Source: Cerrena zonata
Taxonomy: Eukaryota > Basidiomycota > Agaricomycetes > Polyporales > Cerrenaceae
Assembly: GCA_038087015.1 (NCBI GenBank)
Contig: JASBNA010000023.1
Span: forward strand, 310,001 to 374,000
Length of the DNA: 64,000 nucleotides
Direction: 5' to 3'
Shown here: piece after piece, positions 19,253 through 28,379 of the stretch
Numbering within the stretch: the first letter of the stretch is position 1
How the letters are laid out: every line of letters begins with the position of its first letter
Notes under the pieces: generated by a model
What the model was told of the DNA's origin: nothing
Databases searched by the model: none
The model's input: only the letters and a program-made list of their open reading frames with translations
Position numbers and translations under genes: made by a program

Positions 19253-21639
19253 ATGCCCCTTGTTGACCGTCAAACCATTTTGTTTTTTATAATAATGTTT
19301 ATATTTTTGTCATTACCCAGTGGGATTGACCAACCACATTCTAACAAGGATCGAGAGACGTTGGATAAGTTTCATGCAAGCATTAGGGCTAATCGGGAAG
19401 ATTTAGCCAAATCAGAGTATTATGAAGGATATGGTAATTTAACTGGATTTAAGTTATCATATCAGGATAACTTGAATAATTTGAATGAACTGAATTGGCC
19501 ATTTCATGAATATAATAGGAAACATCCTTTTGAAGAAAAAGAAGACTTTAGCATACTACCCAATGAGGTTAGTAATCGAGTTAAACAATTTTGGTCATTA
19601 GATCCAATAAAGGAAGAAGATTCCGAAGCTTATATGTTAAATATATCAGGAAAAGTGTATGGAGATTTCGAGGTGATTAAGAAGGCCAATAAGATCAAGC
19701 CATATGCAATGCCATTACCTAAATATTTACAAGAACATTATGAATTATATAGCGAAAGCCAATATAAAGAACAAAAACAAAAATATGAAGAGAATCCAGA
19801 AGAAAATCCCGAACCAACTGAACCAAGCGGGGTGATAAATAAAGTAGGGAATATAACTTTTAATCTGGGTAAAATCTCTCTAGGACTAAAGAGTTTTGAT
19901 TATAACTATAAAGATCGAGAGATGATGGATCAAGTTAAGAACATAACGGCTGACTCCATTAATGATGCAGTGGTTGTTAAAGTTAAGTTAAATTTGATTG
20001 ACTATCCCGAAATCAACGATAATGAAGTTGAAAGTCTTGGGGTATATTTTCAAAAAACCGGATCATTAATTAGTATAAGTAGATCAGCGAAATTTCTAGG
20101 AAATTATGGATTAAGCTATCTAACCATGGATGAAGAAAAATTCAATATAACGAGGAAATTGATTGGACAATTGGTTAATACTACAAACATTGAAAAAGAT
20201 CTTAATATGGATTATATGAATAGTTATATTGAAAAATCCCAGGGGCAATGTGAATATATATCGTATTTCCAATTCGATAAGACTGAATATCTGAAGAAGC
20301 AATTGGCTGAAATAGACGAAGAGTTAATGAACCCAAGTGGTCGACCAATCCCGCACGAAATTCCTAAATTGAGTATTAAAGAATCGTTACTTTATTCTCC
20401 TGATTGCGGGATCGTATTACAATCCAAACCACAAACGATATTCGAAGGAAACAAAACTGAAGTTACCAATTTTGAATTGAAAAAAATGTTGAGTGGATTA
20501 TTAATATTAATTATTATTCAATTATTTTTACTTGTCAAACAGTTAAAAGAAATGAAAACGCCTGGTCAATTGTCTAATGTTTCCAGTACTACCATATCGA
20601 TTATATCGTTACAAGATGCTTTAATGGCGTTATTATTTTTGTTAATATCCAACTTGATTGAAGAATTGTATTTATTATTAGCATGTGTTGCGGTGATTGC
20701 CTTTTTAATGTGCGGAGTATTTGGATTAAAATTTTTATTGAGTGTAATGACGGTGCAATCAAACGAAACCGGAACCACTTGGTGGGAAATCATGAGAGGA
20801 AGTAGTCGAGAAGAAGGATTACCATTACCGGTGACTCAACCAACAACAAACACTCCTGCAGCCACCCAACCACAACCGGTTACTGCACCATTGGGTAATG
20901 ACGAAAGTACTTTTGCCAATCGAGTGTTTGGAACCGGATGTATCTTGACTATATTATCGACTTTCTTAATATTGAATTCATTCTTGTGGAGAATAACGTT
21001 CCGCCGAATTTTCGAATACGGGGGATTGCTTCTTATCAATTCTTATTGGATTCCCCAATTCAGTCGCAACACTCTTAAAAACCGTCGCAAATCATTTTCA
21101 TGGGAATTTATCTGGGGCACTTCCATGATTAGAATCATCCCGGTATGGTACTTGAGTCTCATCAAACACAATCCATTAAGACATCATTACGATCCAGTCT
21201 TGGTCATTGTACTAACTCTGTGGATCTTACTACAAATTGGATTATTGTATTTGCAACAACTTTTTGGCGCAAGATTCTGGATTAACGAAAAATGGTTACC
21301 GCAAGCCTATGATTACCACTATTTACTCAATATTAAGGATTTGGAAACCGGGAAAGGGTTCCTGTCCGACATGCTTAACAACTTGACCAGCACCAATGAT
21401 TTGGTTGAAAATAACGGGATCATCAACTGTAAAGTTGATTGTGCCATTTGCATGAATAATATCGAAATCCCAATCAATACCAACGCCGACGGTAAGAATA
21501 TCACCAACTAGATAAATCCAAATTGAAGGAGTACATGATCACTCCGTGCCATCACATTTTCCACAGTGAATGCCTTGAAGACTGGATGGTCTATAAGTTG
21601 CAATGTCCAGTTTGTCGTACTGGATTACCCCCAGTATAG
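19253..21639 (+). CDS. TUL1: Golgi/endosomal RING ubiquitin ligase Tul1, frame-broken in the RING
   Basis: Tul1 is the transmembrane E3 ligase of the Dsc/Tul1 complex, which ubiquitinates membrane proteins with mis-inserted polar segments in the Golgi, endosome and vacuole membranes. A signal/anchor lies near the N-terminus (VDRQTILFFIIMFIFLSLP). A long lumenal region follows (about 30-405), then several transmembrane helices (about 410-700) and a C-terminal RING-H2. The first RING half (CAICMNNIEI) is in the main frame, which stops at 21511. The second half (CHHIFHSECLEDWM, then CPVC and RTGLPPV) lies in the next frame up to 21639. One missing base near 21495-21510 would restore 795 codons, matching the family. 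An assembly error seems the simpler explanation. Confidence 0.9.
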
Positions 21640-22010
21640 TTTTCAGCAGCCGCTTATGTAATCGGTTCGTTACTTTGTCGATAGCGCCGTTAGCCGTTAA
21701 CCAAATATTTTTTTTTTATTTTTTTAAAGCCGCCATCCGTTTTACGAAAATACGAAAAATTTATACGAAGGTCTCTAGTTCCCTATTCATATGGTAGTCA
21801 TGTATAATTCATCAAAGTATTCATTAATGTATTCGTAGTATTCATTATAGTATTCGTAGTATTCATCATAGTATTCATAGTATTCATTAATGTATTCGTA
21901 GTATTAATTATAGTATTCATAGTATTCACTATAGTAGTTCAATTCATCTACACTCACCTACATGAGTAATTGTCAAGTCATAACATCGTTAATCTATATA
22001 CAAGGAACAC
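21640..22010. other. convergent intergenic region with minisatellite
   Basis: This gap lies between TUL1 (+) and an orphan gene (-). It is dominated by the 21-bp repeat listed separately. No gene is seen. Confidence 0.6.
21817..21942. repeat. 21-bp minisatellite, six units
   Basis: Six consecutive 21-bp units of the form GTATTCATNATAGTATTCGTA with scattered substitutions. Each unit itself contains two GTATTC half-units. It lies between the 3' ends of convergent genes. Confidence 0.75.
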
Positions 22011-22478
22011 TCACAGAAATCTAACTATTTTCTTACCATCGTAGTAATTGTCAATGGAATTGGTAGTGTTGTTTCTTGATAATCGTACGCTGACGTCTAT
22101 GGTGCCATCCATCAGCAGCCCGCGGGCAGGACGAGCAACGTAATTGGGATAGTACTCTTCCGGGGCAGGGGGAGTCAGAAGAGGAGACGAAGAATCCGTG
22201 CTCAACCGTTTAGCAGAATTAGGGATTCTGCTCAAGGCCTTCAGAGACGAGATATTCGACTTCATCAACCGGGACCTGGTCATCACCTCCGGACTCAGCG
22301 ACCGTTGGCCTGTTTTCAAATGAGCAGGGGGCGTAGAGGTCGAGCCTCTATGTGCTGGAGCAGAACGACCATTATGTAATGGGAAGGTATGTCTTCTCTT
22401 GATCCCATCCGGGGCCTGATCAGACTCCCGTCTCTTCAGTTTGAAAGGATTGAATAACTTGGATAGCATGGTGAACAT
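22011..22478 (-). CDS. orphan basic protein ending in an RVxF-like motif
   Basis: A 155-residue Ser/Pro/Arg-rich protein without a recognisable family, signal peptide or membrane segment. It is basic at the N-terminus (KLFNPFKLKRRES, IKRRHT) and has several S/T-P sites (RSLSPEV, LLTPPAPEE). It ends in GKKIVRFL, which fits the PP1-docking consensus (Lys-x-Val-x-Phe). An alternative start is the ATG at 22469, three codons in. It is convergent with TUL1 across a minisatellite. It is probably real because the frame is open throughout and the composition is protein-like, but no function can be assigned. Confidence 0.6.
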   Translation of the reverse strand: MFTMLSKLFNPFKLKRRESDQAPDGIKRRHTFPLHNGRSAPAHRGSTSTPPAHLKTGQRSLSPEVMTRSRLMKSNISSLKALSRIPNSAKRLSTDSSSPLLTPPAPEEYYPNYVARPARGLLMDGTIDVSVRLSRNNTTNSIDNYYDGKKIVRFL

Positions 22479-22789
22479 AGTATGGTCATTAAATGACAGG
22501 CAGAAAAAGATAATTCGCCAAACCAGAAAAATAGCTCTGCAGCATCGATGGATATATATACATCTGACAGTTTCAAAGGCCTACGGAGTTAATTTAGCGC
22601 ATGTTAGTAATGACTTCTTCCGCCGTGTCCCCATCAAGATCTTCGCAGCTTTGGCTTTCGGTGTTATTTTTTTTTCCAACTTGTCCCCGACCCGCGCAGA
22701 CGTTTTCTGCTCGTAACAAAAATTTCGGCCGGAACCCGTTTCTACAATTAACTCCAGCTTACAATTAGGTTTCGGTGACCAAGTATTTA
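22479..22789. other. intergenic region between orphan and BXI1
   Basis: 311 bp between two minus-strand genes. It is relatively GC-rich near 22620-22740. No supportable feature. Confidence 0.5.
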
Positions 22790-23566
22790 TTAATCTCTTC
22801 TATCGTTATTCAAGATACGCAAGATAAACAAAAACAAGTTGATAATGTCTAAGTAGAGAGAGATGGTGGCCGGGATTTCGTCATCTAAATGGCAAGTTTT
22901 AATGATTTTCTGGGTATCGATTATAATGTAGATACTAAAGATCAATGCACCCAAGCCCGAATAGATCATTTCTGCAGTTGACAGATGTTGGGGAAAGAAC
23001 ATGAAAATGAACCCCCATCCGATCAATACCCATAAGCCCATACTGGTGAAACCTTGCCAACTGATAAAGTCGTATTTGGTTTGGAAGGCAAAAATGGTTA
23101 AACCAACAAAGATCAAAAGGGTCAATTCAAGGGCTTGTATCACCACACCACTTTCCACGGTGGCGGTGGCCAACCCAATCCCGTAGGCTTCACATAGAGT
23201 GAATCCACTCAATAGAATTAAGTTGGTTGGATACGATCTGGCCTTGTATAGAGTACTGACCAAGAATCCGATTGATCCAACCATGCTTACAATCCATAAC
23301 CAAATGTTGTTGAAGCACCAGTTTTGAATAGAAGGACTGGAGCGAATAATGAATCCGGTAATAATGGTACCTAGGATTTGGAGAGTCAATAAGGAGTATA
23401 CCTTACGTATAAACATGTGTCTTAAGTCAACCAGACATTCCGAAACGTTGGTACTGTATTTGAAATCATCGGGGATATTATCTCCTGCAGTACGTTCTTC
23501 AGTATAAGGAGGAGGCACCGGGCCAGACTCCGGTTCAGATTGTGGTAATGGATTATATTTTGACAT
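22790..23566 (-). CDS. BXI1: BAX inhibitor-1 family protein
   Basis: A 258-residue multi-pass membrane protein of the TMBIM/BI-1 family (yeast Bxi1/Ybh3), located in ER, vacuole or mitochondrial membranes and linked to calcium handling, the unfolded-protein response and cell-death regulation. A Pro-rich cytosolic N-terminus (about 1-50, PVPPPYTEE) precedes six to seven hydrophobic helices starting at about residue 57 (RKVYSLLTLQILGTIITGFII). The DTQKIIKT segment and C-terminal LYLDIINLFLFILRIL match the family signature. The length is normal. The gene is divergent from UGA2 across a 304-bp promoter that contains a perfect 20-bp palindrome 59 bp from this start. Confidence 0.9.
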   Translation of the reverse strand: MSKYNPLPQSEPESGPVPPPYTEERTAGDNIPDDFKYSTNVSECLVDLRHMFIRKVYSLLTLQILGTIITGFIIRSSPSIQNWCFNNIWLWIVSMVGSIGFLVSTLYKARSYPTNLILLSGFTLCEAYGIGLATATVESGVVIQALELTLLIFVGLTIFAFQTKYDFISWQGFTSMGLWVLIGWGFIFMFFPQHLSTAEMIYSGLGALIFSIYIIIDTQKIIKTCHLDDEIPATISLYLDIINLFLFILRILNNDRRD

Positions 23567-23624
23567 GATGAAGAAGTAGTATCCTTAAATTGTCTTTTGA
23601 GTGACTAGCGTGAAAAATAAATTA

Positions 23625-23644
23625 GTCGCGTCACGTGACGCGAC
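23625..23644. promoter_or_regulatory. perfect 20-bp palindrome with a CACGTG core
   Basis: GTCGCGTCACGTGACGCGAC reads identically on both strands. The core TCACGTGA is an ideal Cbf1-type bHLH site. Confidence 0.7.
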
Positions 23645-23700
23645 CCCCCAGTTACAGTATAACGGTATAGCATGGATGGGTGTAGATTCGTAGATTAGTA

Positions 23701-23750
23701 GATTGGTATGGACTGGTATAGATTGGTATGGACTGGTATAGATTGGTATA
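23701..23750. repeat. 20-bp tandem repeat, 2.5 copies
   Basis: GATTGGTATGGACTGGTATA is repeated twice exactly, followed by a half unit. The half units GATTGGTATR and GACTGGTATR are themselves related. Confidence 0.75.
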
Positions 23751-23870
23751 GAAGAGGTGGTGCAGTTGTGTCGGTGACAGATTGTGATACCCGCTAAGAA
23801 CCCGCTAAGCAATCACATAAATAGCGAGAGAAATCGATTTGCACCAGTAAATTGGCATAACTCGGTAATC

Positions 23871-25346
23871 ATGGCACCAAGTTTAAACAACCCCGAGTTA
23901 ATCAGATCAGGCCCATTTGTCAACGGACAATGGATTGAGTCAAATAGCAAGAACACTTTTAAAGTGTACGATCCCGCAACCGGCGAATTCATTATTGAAT
24001 TACCGGATCAAACCAGTGAAGAAATCGATCAAGCAATCGAAAATTCCTATGAAGCTTTTCAAAAATATCGTGAAACCAATGTTTACGATCGTGCTCGTTG
24101 GTTGCGTAACTTATATAACTTAATTATTGAAAATTTAGATGATTTAGCTAAAATAATTACTTGGGAAAATGGTAAATGTTTAACTGATGCCATTGGAGAA
24201 ATCAAATATGCTGCTTCTTATTTTGAATGGTTTTCTGAAGAGGCCAAAAGAATCTATGGTCATACCATTCAACCTTCTAATCCAAATAATAAGATTCTTA
24301 CTTATAAACAACCAGTTGGACCAGTTGGATTATTATGTCCTTTTAATTTCCCTTCGGCAATGGGGGCTCGTAAAGCAGCCCCGGCATTTGCAGTTGGATG
24401 CACTGCTATATTGAAACCAGATGCCCAAACTCCATTAAGTTCATTGGCATTGGCTTATTTGGCAGAACAAGCCGGATTCCCCCCAGGAGTTTTCAACGTG
24501 GTATTAACCTCAGTGGAATCAACTCCAAATTGTGGTAAGAAATTTTGTGAATCTCCATTAATTAAAAAAATCAGTTTCACTGGATCAACCCCAGTTGGTA
24601 AATTATTAGCCAATCAATCATCATCCACTTTGAAGAAATTATCAATGGAATTAGGTGGTAATGCACCAATTGTTGTATTTGACGATTGTGATTTAGATCA
24701 AGCAGTAGAACAATCGGTGGCTTCGAAGTTTAGATCTTTGGGTCAAACCTGCGTATGTGCCAATCGAATTTATATCCAAGCCAACATCTACGATAAATTT
24801 GCCGAAAAATTTGCTGCTAAAGTCAACGCTTTCCAAATCGGTAATGGGTTTGAAAAAGGTGTCACACATGGTTGTTTGATCAATGGTAAAGCCATTGCCA
24901 AGGTGGAAGACCACGTAAAAGACGCCGTGGCCAAAGGGGCTCATGTTTTAGTTAAAGGTGGTAGATTGACTCAATTAGGGGAAAACTTTTATGCTCCAAC
25001 GGTATTAACCAATATAAACAATGATATGAAGGTGATTCACGAAGAAACTTTCGGCCCCTTAGGTGCCTTGGTTAAGTTCGATACCAAAGAAGAAGTATTG
25101 AAAGTCTGTAATCAATCAAACTACGGATTGGCAGCCTATGTTTTCGCAACCAATATTAACACCATTTGGTATATGACGGAAAAATTAGAAACCGGAATGG
25201 TCAGTGTCAATACCGCCGCCTTCACCGACGCCGCCTTACCCTTTGGGGGAGTCAAAGAAAGTGGGTTTGGTAGAGAAGGCTCTTTATACGGAATTGACGA
25301 TTATACCGTTATCAAGAGTATTAACCTTGGGAATGTATATAACTAA
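23871..25346 (+). CDS. UGA2: succinate-semialdehyde dehydrogenase (aldehyde dehydrogenase family)
   Basis: A 491-residue NAD(P)+-dependent aldehyde dehydrogenase most like Uga2/GabD. It oxidises succinic semialdehyde to succinate in GABA catabolism, in the cytosol. Family motifs are the CPFNFP oxyanion-hole segment (156-161), FTGSTPVG (236-243), ELGGNAP with general base Glu260, GQTC with catalytic Cys294, and EETFGPLGALVKF. A C-terminal PFGGVKESGFGREGS matches the SSADH subgroup. I chose ATG 23871; the open frame extends 29 codons upstream into the promoter without support. Codon use suggests strong expression. The substrate call rests on subgroup likeness, so a related aldehyde is possible. 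Confidence 0.85.
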   Translation: MAPSLNNPELIRSGPFVNGQWIESNSKNTFKVYDPATGEFIIELPDQTSEEIDQAIENSYEAFQKYRETNVYDRARWLRNLYNLIIENLDDLAKIITWENGKCLTDAIGEIKYAASYFEWFSEEAKRIYGHTIQPSNPNNKILTYKQPVGPVGLLCPFNFPSAMGARKAAPAFAVGCTAILKPDAQTPLSSLALAYLAEQAGFPPGVFNVVLTSVESTPNCGKKFCESPLIKKISFTGSTPVGKLLANQSSSTLKKLSMELGGNAPIVVFDDCDLDQAVEQSVASKFRSLGQTCVCANRIYIQANIYDKFAEKFAAKVNAFQIGNGFEKGVTHGCLINGKAIAKVEDHVKDAVAKGAHVLVKGGRLTQLGENFYAPTVLTNINNDMKVIHEETFGPLGALVKFDTKEEVLKVCNQSNYGLAAYVFATNINTIWYMTEKLETGMVSVNTAAFTDAALPFGGVKESGFGREGSLYGIDDYTVIKSINLGNVYN

Positions 25347-25438
25347 TTTGTAAGGGTCGTTCGGAAGCCAAAATTTATTTAGCTAAAAAAACGAATAAAC
25401 GAGCAACTTTTTTTCATCTTTTCTCTGCTTCTTTATCA

Positions 25439-25873
25439 ATGTGTATGGTTAGTCCTAGTAAATTGGTGAAACTTCAAGAGGATAGAATGTTAATGTCGTG
25501 TCCTTCAAACCTGGTACCGCCTAACCTGGTACATTCAACCCGTCAACTTGAAAAAAGTCCAATTGAAAATAGTCAAAGCCCAATTGAAAGTCAAAGTCCA
25601 CTTAAAAGTCAAAGCCCAATTGAAAGTCAAAGTCCACTTAAAAGTCAAAGCCCAATTGAAAGTCAAAGTCCAATTAAAAGTCAATGCCCAATTGAAAATA
25701 GTCAAACTGATAGCTACGACCTTCAATCGTTGGAGAAAAGACACATGTACGAGTTGCCCTACCCGGTCAGCATGTCCATACGCCAGCCCAAATTCAAATT
25801 GAACAAATGGATCATCAGCGTCAATCTAATGATTCTTCTCATCCTCCTAAGTTTCAGCCTTGTTTGTAAATAG
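25439..25873 (+). CDS. small tail-anchored protein with Ser-Pro repeats
   Basis: A 144-residue orphan. Residues about 38-90 are tandem six-residue units alternating QSPIES and QSPLKS, encoded by 18-bp repeats in a 36-bp higher-order pattern, so the protein carries about nine Ser-Pro sites. A short non-repeat stretch follows, then a single C-terminal hydrophobic helix (WIISVNLMILLILLSFSLVCK) with almost nothing after it, the layout of a tail-anchored membrane protein. GET2, part of the receptor for tail-anchored proteins, is also encoded in this window, though they are far apart and no link is implied. I could not identify a homologue from memory. A second ATG at 25445 is equally possible. Confidence 0.55.
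   Translation: MCMVSPSKLVKLQEDRMLMSCPSNLVPPNLVHSTRQLEKSPIENSQSPIESQSPLKSQSPIESQSPLKSQSPIESQSPIKSQCPIENSQTDSYDLQSLEKRHMYELPYPVSMSIRQPKFKLNKWIISVNLMILLILLSFSLVCK
25552..25710. repeat. 18-bp coding repeat (SPIESQ/SPLKSQ)
   Basis: Consecutive 18-bp units (CCAATTGAAAGTCAAAGT and CCACTTAAAAGTCAAAGC types) alternate regularly within the small tail-anchored gene. Confidence 0.75.
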
Positions 25874-26875
25874 ATCACTCCCTAGACTCTCCTCTCTTCA
25901 GTTCTACTAATACCCTTTGCCAATAAGTTATCCCTCCCACTAATGGTGGGATGGGTCAATACATGTTTAACATCCTTAAACCCCGACCGGTACACCACAC
26001 AAATTGTGCCCCGCACGTTTCTTTTTTTTTTGCAAAAGTTCGGTTCGTGGTGCACGGGTGCATTCTGTAGGTACTGGTCTATTTTGTGGATGCACGGAGG
26101 TTCCTCCCAAAGCCGGGCTACGCGAGTGCTCGAGTCTAGGCCCATCGAAATTGTTATGACAACACCAAAAAACGCGTTACGAACTGTTTTAGAGGAAAAC
26201 TACACGATATTACTATAATTAAATTGACCTAGTGCTCCAAGGATCCTGGGAATACGACCAGCCGATGCTGTCCTGCTCTGGTATTGGCCATCACCTCAGT
26301 CTGTAGAAACACTCCCCCGTTAAGGCGACCCATCTCACCTTATTCCACTGAACTGAAGGAGGTAAAAATCGGTCTTTTCTTTTTTTGTCATAATTTTTTA
26401 GTTTAATTTTTTTTTTAGTTTAATTTTTTTTAGTTGATTTTTTATTTTAATTTTTTCCACAGGAGAAAAAAATCACTCCTTTCAAAAAAATCACTAATTA
26501 CTAGTTCTTTCTTTCAACATCAACAACATATTCTTTCATTTAGTTACTTTGTTGGCTATTTCCCCAGTACGAGTATAGTACAGTCTATCGTTAATATCCT
26601 ACTAAACTTTCCTGATTCAAGGAAGCCCAAACAAGTGGCCAGAGGAAAAACTGAATTAAAAAAAAAAAGAGAGAAGATTAGCCGCCCTTCGCCTAACTTA
26701 TCTTTAAAGTGTTGATAGTTGTATTCTATTTGTTGATAGTTGTATTCTATTTGTTGATAGTTGTATTCTATTTGTTGATAGTTGTATTCTATTCAGCCTT
26801 GATTTGATGTTTTTCACTATTAGCTAGATCCGTTCTTTTGTTCCTATCCTCTCGTGTTATTCGTGTTATTCTATA
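25874..26875. other. 1-kb gene-free region with a GC-rich island
   Basis: The stretch 25960-26345 is clearly more GC-rich than surrounding non-coding DNA and holds only short ORFs without family features. It could be promoter DNA or a structured non-coding RNA. It does not match tRNA, 5S, U1, U2, U4, U5 or U6 hallmarks that I know. A TGCACGGGTGC motif lies at 26050-26060. A 21-bp repeat follows at 26711-26793. Confidence 0.45.
26711..26793. repeat. 21-bp tandem repeat, four units
   Basis: GTTGATAGTTGTATTCTATTT is repeated four times almost exactly, ending 82 bp before the ATG of the WSC gene, so it is probably in its promoter or leader. Confidence 0.8.
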
Positions 26876-27909
26876 ATGAAATTTTTGGGGAAGTTATATT
26901 TTCTATTAAGTGTCTTGTCAGTTCTACTACTTGCTCAAGCAGATGATTATGTTGGGTGTTTTTCTACAATAGGCAGCGACAAGTCTCGAGGCACCAACAT
27001 GTATCAAACTCCTTCGAAGTGTGTCGAGGAATGTTCTGATTATCCTTACGTAGCTTTGAAAAACGGTAATGAATGTTACTGTTTATTTGACAAACCTACC
27101 CTATGAAACCGATGCTTCGAAATGTTCAACCAGTTGTTATGGTTATGGTGACGCTGTGTGTGGTGGTGAAGACGTGTTTGGCGTTTATAAAGGCGATGGG
27201 GATGCATCAAGTTCTAGTGCAAGCTCCGATTCTTCTTCAACTTCATCTTCCAGCTCTTCGAGCTCGCTGTCGAAGTCGTCTTCGTCATCGTCGGCCTCGA
27301 TCACTAGTGGGCCTTCTTCGTCAGGACTCCCACGATTCTAAAACAACCGAAGTGGTGACCACTTCGCTGTCATCAGAAAATGGTAAAATGGTTTACAAAA
27401 CTGTCACCATATCTGCTCCTTCATCCACTTCTTCCTCGGACTCCTCGGCCTCCTCGGACTCCTCAGACTCTTCCAATAAGTCTTCGGGCTCGTCGTCTAA
27501 AGTGGGCCCTATAGTAGGTGGTGTTGTTGGTGGTATAGGTGGTGCCATTGTCTTGGCGGCTTTGGCATTTTTCATTATAAGACATAAAAATAAAGATGAA
27601 GATGAAGATGAAGAAGAATTTTACGATAAGGCCAATGATGGCTTGGGCTTGGGCCGTGGCGGCACGGCTAAAACCCGCAAAGTCGCCAGTCCTCTTGATA
27701 TGCCAATGTCTAATCCGTTTGTTCATCCAAGCGAAAATGATGATGATATAAGTGCTCCTGGTGCAACCGGACCTTCCTTAAACAGTAACATGTCTGATCC
27801 AAGATTAAATCCAACTCTAATGGGTAGACGAAGACTAAGTGAAGGTTCTTTGGCTGATGAAGCTGATTATTCAAGAAAAATTTTACAAGTTGCAAATCCT
27901 GATCATTAA
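26876..27909 (+). CDS. WSC-family cell-wall stress sensor, two frame breaks
   Basis: A plasma-membrane mechanosensor of the cell-wall integrity pathway (Wsc1/2/3 type) that signals through Rom2 and Rho1 to Pkc1. A signal peptide (1-22) precedes a Cys-rich WSC domain (DDYVGCFS, then ECYCLFDKP, then CSTSCYGYGDAVCGG). A Ser/Thr-rich stalk, one transmembrane helix (VVGGIGGAIVLAALAFFII) and a cytosolic tail with an acidic DEDEDEEE patch follow. The frame changes at about 27097-27104, inside the WSC domain, and at about 27324-27332, in the stalk. Removing one extra base at each place gives 343 codons and an intact domain order. As assembled, only 76 residues would be made. The four-copy 21-bp repeat lies in the upstream region. 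Confidence 0.85.
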
Positions 27910-28379
27910 AAAATCTTTCAAAAAAACAAAAAAACAAAATAATTAATAATAATAGAAATCATCAAAAAAAAAAAACATTCAAAAACATTCATACCATCCT
28001 CTTATTATTTATATTTAACGATACCCTAATGCTTTAACTTTTTAATTTACTCATTTTACATCTTCAGTTTCCTCTCGTGCATTTTCTTTCTTTCTGTCTA
28101 TTTTTCATTCGTTTCTTTCTTACATTCATTCCTTCTTTCTTTCTTTTAGTTCGCAAAACACGGTATTTTGTCTTGGTTATATATACTCCATCATCTCTAC
28201 ATAATCCTTCTCTGGTAATTAAACTTTATAATTGTATTAGCTTTATGTAGTTCGGGATTTGACGGGTGGAAGGCGAAATTAATGAGGAAAAAAAAAACCT
28301 GATCAAAAATCGAAAAGAACAGAAAAAACTCTAATTACTCCTATTAACCTTTCTTTTAAGTTGACCTTTACTAAACAAG
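27910..28379. other. intergenic region upstream of CUB1
   Basis: 470 bp with T/C-rich tracts (TTTCTTTC near 28080-28150). No gene is seen. Confidence 0.5.

Larger units (their letters stand above)
23567..23870. promoter_or_regulatory. BXI1-UGA2 divergent promoter
   Basis: The 304-bp region contains a perfect palindrome centred on CACGTG (23625-23644). A 20-bp repeat GATTGGTATGGACTGGTATA runs about 2.5 copies (23701-23750). A direct repeat ACCCGCTAAG lies at 23789-23798 and 23800-23809, 62 bp upstream of UGA2. The last resembles a zinc-cluster activator site. Confidence 0.6.

Noticed and set aside
21492..21511. 20-nt intron in TUL1
   Set aside because: GT...AG ends and frame restoration are present, but 20 nt is too short for any known yeast intron and no branch site fits; a one-base indel is simpler.
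25943..26218. 91-codon frame in the GC-rich island
   Set aside because: Composition is not protein-like and no family is visible; the frame may simply be open because the region is GC-rich.
26230..26345. tRNA, 5S rRNA or spliceosomal snRNA in the GC-rich island
   Set aside because: No cloverleaf, no 5S internal control region and none of the U1, U2, U4, U5 or U6 hallmark sequences could be found on either strand.
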